Positions 56,799 through 64,000 of a DNA stretch of 64,000 nt are shown here, one piece after another. The translations under genes and the position numbers were made by a program. The stretch spans positions 34,371,001 to 34,435,000 of the forward strand of contig BSBM01000372.1 of NCBI GenBank assembly GCA_027924585.1, read 5' to 3'. The notes under the pieces were generated by a model. That model saw nothing but the letters and a program-made list of their open reading frames with translations. It had not been told where the DNA came from and did no database searches. The stretch comes from Larix kaempferi. Lineage: Eukaryota; Streptophyta; Pinopsida; Pinales; Pinaceae. Position 1 is the first letter of the stretch; each line of letters opens with the position of its first letter.

Positions 56799-59571
56799 TG
56801 ATGGAATATTGGTCAATACTGAGAGGGGGGGTGAATCAGTATTGTTAAATTTTTACCTTTTAACCACTTATTAAACTTTAATCAAAACATGGAATCAACA
56901 AGATACACAAAAACACAGAATTTATCGTGGAACCCCAATTGGGTAAACCACCAACACTTTCTATAATGCAAAATTTTGTTTACAATAAGTTTTGCAAGCC
57001 ACAACTTACTGGAGACACCAATCCCCATGTTTCTCAGCCACCACTAAAGGATGCACCAACACCCCAGTTTCTTCCTGCACCTACATACAAGGATACACCA
57101 ATACCTTGATTTTCCAGCCACTACTGGAAGGAGGCCAAGACACCCCTTGCAGGCATGTAGCCTACCTTAGCACCACCCTACCTCCCTTGCTTGATATTAT
57201 TAATACTTCTCTAGTATTCTTCAACTTCCGTCTCTTTCTATCTTGACTTGGTCTCTGCCTTGCTACTACAAGGATCTTCACTGTCTTTTTACTTTGCTGG
57301 TCTCTGTCTTTTATTCTGCTCTCTTCTTCTGCTTGACTGTGCACTCCCTGTTCTCTGCCTCTTTTTACTGTAGCTTCTACAAAAGTCTTCACTAGTTTCT
57401 TGTTGGTCTCTGTCTTCTATTTTACACTTGCTCTGCTTCAGATCTTTATCATTCCCCAAACACAGTTTTTATGATCTTTATACTACTTCAGATCATCATC
57501 ATTATTTAACCATAAAGACCCTCTTTAATACTGGATCTTCATTATTTCTGTTTTCTTCAACAAACTCGACTACAAATCCATCTTCCTGCTTCTTAAAATA
57601 TTCAATATCCATCCACAAAAGATACACACATTTCGAATGACTTTGTTTTCTCAATATATATACCTCTCCAATAGTCATGGGTATTCTTTGGAAATAACAC
57701 AACTCTTCAAAACAATGTGACCCTTTTAAAAACACTAATCTTCATTTAAAATCACTTTTTAATTATATCTTTTTATTTAACCTTTTACTCCAACAAAAAG
57801 GTTAAATATTTCTTTATTTTTTTTCAGCAACAAGTTTTCCCCTTTTTTTTAATTTTCAATTTTTATCTCTTATATCTTTTTATTTAACTTTTTACTTCCA
57901 ACAAAAAGGTTAAATACTTATTTCTTTCCAGCAACAAGTTTTCCCCTTTTTTAATTTTCAATTTACATCTCTTATATATTTTTATTTAACTTTTCACTCC
58001 AACAAAAGGTTAAATATTTCTTTATTTCTTTCCAGCAACAAGTTTTCTTTTTTTTTTAGTTTTCAATTTACATCTCTTATATCCTTTTTATTTAACTTTT
58101 TACTCCAAAAAATGGTTAAATATTTCTTTACTCTCACGTGCTTTAACATATAGAAAACTTGTCCAAAATTTGAAGGTCATGTCTCTTCATTAAGAATTTA
58201 ACTAACATCACGTCCTTATCTTTTATAAAACATCACGACTTTTCACAAGATGTGCCTCTTTATGTTTTATAACATATCACTTAATTCTTATATTTATTCT
58301 TAACAACATGCAAACTCAACATTTTTCTTGGTTTTGGCAGGTTAATAACTTGCACATGTGAACACTAGGAGAGGATCTGATCTCATGGCTGAATAGCAAG
58401 TTCATCAAAAAACATGATCATGCCATCTTTGGATTGTACTGACACACACACTCTTTGGCAGGCATTTGAAAATAGCCTTCCAACTTGTTTAATTTCAACA
58501 CTTAGACAAAATTGTCAAACCCTAGTCATTACTGTGCCAGGAGGCATTTTGGCAGACTCATATCTTTGTCATCTGACCATCATTAAGAAAACATAAGGTA
58601 TGGTTGGATAGGAAGTGCACTAGGAAACAAAACCATGTCACCTTTAGAATTTACTGAGACACCCTGAGCTTCTAGCGGACATTTCAAATAAGCTTCTCAA
58701 CCTCTTTTGAACATTAAAACACATTTCTTCCTATTTTGGCAGATTCATATTTCACACATGTGAACACCCATAGGAAAAATGTCAACTTGGATGGATAGCC
58801 AGTTCATCAATGAACATGTTCTATACTTTCTAATGAATTTATCATCACTCAGACAGGCTTGGGCGGGCATTTCAAAATGCCTTTTCAACCTTGTGAATTT
58901 TACACTTAGTCAATTTTAGGACTTCCTCCAAAACATATTCTGAGACTCCTTTTTGGTAGATCCATAACTTTGTCTCCAGACATGTTCAAGTAGAACTAAG
59001 GCCATGGTTAGATACAAAATCAAACATAATACAAGACCCCCATGTGATGCAGGAATTTACTCTAACCCATAAATTAGGGTGAGCATCTTTTTGAGGTGAT
59101 TTAGTCATTTTTGCTTGCTAAACCCCTATTTTGGCACGTCCATAACTTCTCCCTCAGGCATGTTCTGGACAAAATGAAGACATGTCCAGGTAGGAAAAAC
59201 AACAATCTACAAGACCCCCCTATGGTGTAGGCATTTATATTCTCCTATAAATTATGGCGTGCATTTCCTTAAGATATTTTTTACTAAATTTCCAATACAT
59301 TTTCTTGTTTTTCACCAAATTGCCATATTTTTCCAAAATGATGTCAGATTGCCTGGTAACTCCAGAACACCATCATGTGTTTTTATGGCCTCATCACACA
59401 TGCCACATCACCATACATGCCATGTCATCACTACCAACCATACCACATCATCATACATGCCATCGTTTGACTTTCACTGAGTTCACTCTTGCCATCATGT
59501 GCTTGGTTATTCCTTTGTCATCATTGAACTCCTTTTGACATCAATGACAACCATATTCCATATTGTCAACA
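56799..59571 (-). repeat. Element E 5' LTR
   Basis: Partner of 52126-54829 with scattered substitutions and indels. The ~107-bp repeat is present in 3.4 copies (about 57771-58135), one more than in the other LTR. Confidence 0.88.
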
Positions 59572-59576
59572 GATTG

Positions 59577-61699
59577 GTCTTATGAACCCCATCTCGAGCA
59601 TCTCTTTGATGGTTTTCTCAATATCATCCTTGAATCTCTTGGGGTGTTTGTAAGGATGTATTTTTATAGGAAAAGTACCAGGTTCCGGCTCTATCCAATG
59701 CTCAATACCCTTGTCAGGAGGCCTTGAATGTGGCAGATCTTCAAACACGTTTTTGTGTTTTTGGAGCAATCTTTGGCTGTCTTCCAGATGATGTGATACA
59801 TTAAAGGAAGTCCATTTAGTGGTGACAAAAAATTCAACAACCCACTCTATGTCACCATTCCTCAAAACTGATCTCATACTATGTGCAAAAATTACCTGTT
59901 TTGGGTGGGTGTTGACACCTCTCAAAACCACTTGTTTTCCTTCAGTATCTTTGAAGTACATCTGGGGGATTTGGTAATTTACCACACGATCACCAATGGA
60001 TAACAACCATTATACTCCCAATACCACATTTGTATTAGCCACATCAACAATGTAAAAACTATCAGTCATAGTATGGTCTCCAATAGTCACTTGCAGTTTT
60101 GGAATCCATTGGTCACATTGCATGCATAGTGTTGTTTACAAGAATAATGACCGTGAAACCTCCAAATTTTTCTATTTTTATTTTCCTTCTCTCTACCATG
60201 GCTACATCAATAAAGTTATGGGTGGCCCCCCCATCTACCAAAACTGATACCTTTTTCCCTTGCACAACCCCTTTAAATCTCATGGTGTGGTAGCGGGGAA
60301 CTCCACTTAAGACTACAATTTTGCGTTATGGTTGTGGGGGTTGTTCTTCTGTTGTCTCATACCCCTCTTCTGCTTGTACTTCTACTCCAATTTATTCCTC
60401 ATCACTTTCAGAAAAAAAAATTCAATATAATGGGCCTTCCTCTTGGCACATTTGTGCCCCGAAACCCAAGGTTCTTGGCAGGATAACATATTTTTTTTCC
60501 TTCTTAACTCATCTCGATCTTTAAATAAGTATTCCTTCCTATTTGGGGCAGCCAAATTTCTGAATGGTGGCCTTTGGTTCTGAAATTTAGCATGTACATG
60601 AAATTTTGGTGGATATTTGGTTCTTGGGATTACATCTTGCAGATCCCTTGTTCTGCTCACCGCTTCTTGTAAGGTGGTTGGTTGGTAGGCTTTAACCAAC
60701 CCTTTTTAAAGGTTCTGCTAATCCTTCCGTGAACATGAGGATCAAGCAGACTTCAAATATTTCAGTAACCATTACAACCAACTTTTGGAACTCTGAGATG
60801 TAAGCTTTAGGAGTTCCGATCTGCTTGACATGTGCCAATTCCCTGAAGGAGATTTGAAGGTCCCTTTTGTCGAATCTCTCTATTAGTCTCTTAGTGAATT
60901 CTGCATGAGAAGTCACTTGATCATGGCCCAATTTCCTAATGAAATGGAACCACCAATCATTAGCTTCATCTTCCAAATGCAAAGTTTCCATTCTGATGGC
61001 ATCCCTTTCAACCATTGCATTCAGCTGGAAATAGGTATCTAGCTTCTACACCCAGGAGCTAGCAGTGCACTTTGATGACCCATCAAAGAAGGGTAGTTGG
61101 ATCTTACCAATTGCATTCCTCAGCTTATAATTATGTGTTGGATTCCTATGACCTCCTCTTGGCTGATTTTTATATTGTGCTTCAGATAAATCCTTGAAAG
61201 GAAATGCCCTTCTGCACTATTCACTCAGAGTTTGGTATTCTACATACCGATCCTCCCATGACGCAACTGATTCATTTGGAACTTCAGGATCCTCCTTATG
61301 TTCCTCAAGGAACTTGGGCATGGTTTGTCAGGGCTGATCCTTGATTTCATCTCTTAAATCATTAGGCCTATTATGAGGCCCAGTATTTGAAAAGATAAAC
61401 CCACTAGGGATCTTCCTTTCACCATTCTGAGAGCCACTATTGCTCCCTTCTACATCTTTATGTCCTAGATGCTTAGCCAGGAATTCTATTTTGTCTTTCC
61501 CATATTGAATGATGTTCTGAGATATGTCATGCAACCCCTTTAACATACTATGCACAAAATTTGTGAACTCTTCCTTCTCATCTAACTCAGTCATGCTCTT
61601 TTCCCCTTGTATTCTCCCTCTAGTATATTCTACCTCTTCTTCCACAAATGGTTCTTCAGGGATCTTTCCTTTGGGGAAAGGTATTCTCTTAGGACTCAT
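59577..61699 (-). pseudogene. Gypsy D gag, protease and N-terminal reverse transcriptase (broken)
   Basis: Minus strand from ATG 61697-61699. An acidic/basic N-terminal part runs 61699-61328. The gag capsid-like domain is at 61015-60692 (NDWWFHF, then HAEFTKRLIERF). A gag tail carries a C-x-EPW-x-SGHKC knuckle-like motif at about 60465. A protease VLVDGGATHNF lies near 60240-60210. The stretch from about 60006 to 59577 leads into reverse transcriptase and stops at EMLEMGFIRP, exactly where element E enters. Stops lie between each block. Confidence 0.85.
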
Positions 61700-61727
61700 A
61701 ACCAATTTTAAGAGTAGATTTAGAGGA

Positions 61728-61743
61728 CCATGCTCTAATACCA
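61728..61743 (-). other. Gypsy D primer binding site
   Basis: Minus-strand TGGTATTAGAGCATGG, one base from the 5' LTR end; one substitution from the initiator tRNA-Met complement. Confidence 0.8.
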
Positions 61744-61744
61744 C

Positions 61745-64000
61745 TGTAATATCACAACCAAGAATTGGCCAGAATACTAACTCCAACTCTCAAATTTATC
61801 AGGATTTTCACTACTAAATTTTAGACAATTTCTTTATGGTGAGAAGGATGTAAGTGAGGTGTATAGATGCACTGATCAAGGATGTTAGGGATGAATTTTT
61901 ATTCTAGAATTTACATGGAAAAAGTGCATTAGCAAGTTAAGTCAGGTATGAATAGTGAGTCCTATGCACGAGGTACTGGATCCATTCACTTTTCAACAAC
62001 AGATAAGTTTGTTGCCTACTTCGAGGCTTCCTGGGCTTCCATCATATGCATACTAGACTGGGAGTTGGTTCTAGATGGAAGTATGGGTTATATTAGTCAG
62101 TATACTCAGTAAAACATATTAGTGTAGGTCTCATAGGATTTTGGAAGATTACAAGTCAATCTGGAGGCAAACTAGCCAAGGGCACTACTGGGGATTGCTC
62201 AACCAAGAGGATTACAATTTATTCCAAACATTGTCAAATGATTCCAAAAAATCAGGGAGTGGGATAGATTGGATTATTAATGTATTAAAAGACTCATACA
62301 ACTTACAAAACTGAAAACTGATACTCAGATAAAGTATATCAGTAAATATAACAAAACTAGTTATTAAAAATGGCTCATTGAGCTAGTCTTGCATTCTTTA
62401 ATCCCAAACTGCCTCAAGGGATCACTAAACTCTGTTCCAAGACATTAAATGGTTTTATATATCTTTATTGAGAGAAACAGGTTGAAATATTAACTCCAGA
62501 ATACATTTTTTCTATTTCATTACATTCATAATTACAAGAGCCTCACAGGCTAGGAGAATCTTACAAACTGAGAGAGAATGAATGTAAGAAGTGGAGAAGT
62601 TACTGTAAATCTTATATGAAGCTAATATATGATTTTCAACAGGTCTGTAACTGATATGAATGGATCATTGATCTTCTTGAAGTGTCTTGGGCGCATTCAC
62701 TGAATTTTCTTCATTCTACCAAGTGATCTCCTCCAAAACTAGCTGAGAATGAGAGTAAGAGTGAGAGAGGAGGATGTAGATCTGATCTGAAACTGATATC
62801 TAATTATAAAAAACTCTTATATATGAATATGAAGGCTCACAGGCCTCCTTGGGGTAAGTTTTAAACCTTAAAAGTGTAGTAAAAACTCATACAGATTCTT
62901 AAGCATTAACAGAAAATACACAATGGCACACGCATAACACAGAGATTTTCACCTGGAAACCCTTAACCGGGAAAAAACCAGTAAAACTTAGAGCCGCACA
63001 ACTCCTTTCATTATGTGTTTACTCAACCATTTACAATACAATATATGGTATTTCTCAACATCTAATACCCTAATTTGTTTACTCGAAATTAGGTTACAAC
63101 CCTAATTCCTTTACAGGGATTAGATAGAATACAATGGGCCAAAATCGCAAAAAAAACAAAAGATGTGAATGGTGTAATCCCTTTACCATGTGAACAGATA
63201 TAACACACCCAACACTTGGAATGTCCTGGGTGCATTCACTGAAAAAGCTTCCTTCTACTGGATGATCTCCTCCAAAATTAGCTCCAATGGCCCTGGAACT
63301 GTAGGCTTCTCTCTGGATGATTATGGATCTTCAAACATGGTTTTATATGGATCTGAATAACAACAATATAAAGCTCTATATATGAATACTAACTAGTTGG
63401 AACATCAAAGGCCTTGGGGCTCATATCCCAAGAAAATAGTTGAGGCACATCTATCAAAAATGGAGAAGCAAGAGCTCTCACTAGCAAAAATAATTAACCA
63501 AAAGATGTGAATGGGAGTTGGAAACATCATTTTATAGATGAGATAGCTTCATCCTCAAGCAAACCACATGTGTGAGAGAGGGAGGGCACATTCCTTGAGA
63601 AAAATGGCAACTTCTTGCTTTACAAAACTTTCCTGCTTTTGCTTCCTTTCACTGAAATTGGCAAGTGCGCTGTCCCTTATATTTTCTGAATGTTATTGCT
63701 TTCTAACTGACTGCTTTTATGTGCTTTCCTTCTTTTTGATTTTTCCCGTTTTTTTCCTACTTTTGATAGTTTCCATATTCTCTTGTTGCCATCTTTCCTT
63801 TCTCTAACTCCTTGATTTTCTGATCTTTTCCACTTAAGCAAGTGAGGTCCACATTGACCCTATTGCGCCCTCCTATCCATGTCATCATCAATACTTGCCA
63901 CCAAAATTATTAGTAATGATTCATTTATTATTAAAATAATACAAACTATGAATATAATTAATTATTTAATAATTAATTAACCGCGATAGTATTTTTGCCT
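61745..64000 (-). repeat. Gypsy D 5' LTR (partial, interrupted by solo LTR H2)
   Basis: Aligns with 47512-49404 apart from the 362-bp H2 insertion. About 100 bp should remain beyond the window. Confidence 0.85.
62853..63214. mobile_element. Solo LTR H2
   Basis: 362 bp inserted in the right LTR of Gypsy D between CTTGG duplicates (62848-62852 and 63215-63219). The left LTR of Gypsy D shows the uninterrupted form. It begins GGTAAGTTTTAAAC (TGTAAG in H1) and ends ACCCAACA, and shares CCTGGAAACCCTTAAC with H1. Confidence 0.8.

Larger units (their letters stand above)
52126..59571 (-). mobile_element. Element E: gag-only (TR-GAG-like) non-autonomous LTR element
   Basis: LTRs 52126-54829 (2704 bp) and 56799-59571 (2773 bp) have ends TGATGGAATATTGG and CCATATTTCCAACA (CCATATTGTCAACA in the right copy). 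The flanking GATTG at 52121-52125 and 59572-59576 is a perfect TSD. The internal region is only 1969 bp and encodes gag but no protease, integrase, reverse transcriptase or RNase H. Removing it rejoins the Gypsy D reverse transcriptase. Confidence 0.92.
47512..64000 (-). mobile_element. Gypsy D: decayed chromovirus, right end outside the window, split by element E
   Basis: LTRs begin TGTAATATC at 47512 and 61745. In the minus orientation the order is 5' LTR (right), primer site, gag, protease, reverse transcriptase (interrupted by E), RNase H, integrase, chromodomain, polypurine tract, 3' LTR (left). The right LTR has not ended at 64000; its last visible bases align with about 49404 of the left LTR. 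Confidence 0.9.

Overview
This window is plant nuclear DNA with no complete host gene. Nearly all of it is LTR retrotransposons nested in one another. The A+T-rich sequence, long LTRs (up to about 2.8 kb), nests several levels deep, a CACTA-ended foldback MITE, and an isolated exon with plant-style splice sites and no neighbouring exon in view all suggest a seed plant with a large repeat-rich genome. A gymnosperm is plausible, but that is inference.

Layout. 1-3670: low-copy-looking flank with one exon of a MEI2-like RNA-binding protein (909-977), a degenerate tRNA-like sequence (2564-2638) and a foldback MITE (2672-3078). 3671-20692: Gypsy A, a minus-strand chromovirus with 1721-bp LTRs, a perfect TCAAT target-site duplication (TSD), a met-type primer site, a polypurine tract and an open gag-pol frame ending in a chromodomain. 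Its 5' leader is a tandem array of palindromes. Inside that array sits Copia A (10936-18301, plus strand), very young (one difference seen between its 609-bp LTRs), with an open 1330-codon polyprotein and a 1.6-kb 3' tail of tandem hairpins and minisatellites. 20693-27483: older sequence holding a badly decayed minus-strand Gypsy F with solo LTR H1 inside it.

27484-47511: Copia C (plus), split by Copia B (29784-45021, perfect GTGAG TSD). Copia B carries an unexplained insertion in which Copia C2 sits in reverse orientation (32317-37417; same family as C), and a second insertion (39679-about 43795) ending in a Gypsy integrase remnant. The 3' LTR of Copia C is cut at 47511 by Gypsy D (47512 to beyond 64000, minus). 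The reverse transcriptase of Gypsy D is in turn split by element E (52126-59571, perfect GATTG TSD), a gag-only non-autonomous element with 2.7-kb LTRs. The right LTR of Gypsy D holds solo LTR H2 (62853-63214, perfect CTTGG TSD).

Relative ages follow from the nesting: F before C; C before B and D; B before C2; D before E and H2; Gypsy A before Copia A. Only Copia A and Gypsy A look close to functional, and Copia A lacks a short stretch of integrase. The most unusual signals are: (1) the 3' tail of Copia A, about 20 consecutive small hairpins whose loops are conserved while their stems change on both sides; (2) a perfect inverted repeat overlapping the TATA box, kept with compensatory changes between Copia A and Copia B; (3) a 113-bp GTAAGT...TATAG segment in Copia A that is exactly missing in Copia B, as if removed by splicing; (4) the MEI2-like exon, which may mean much of the window is a giant intron. 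All alignments, counts and boundaries were made by eye.
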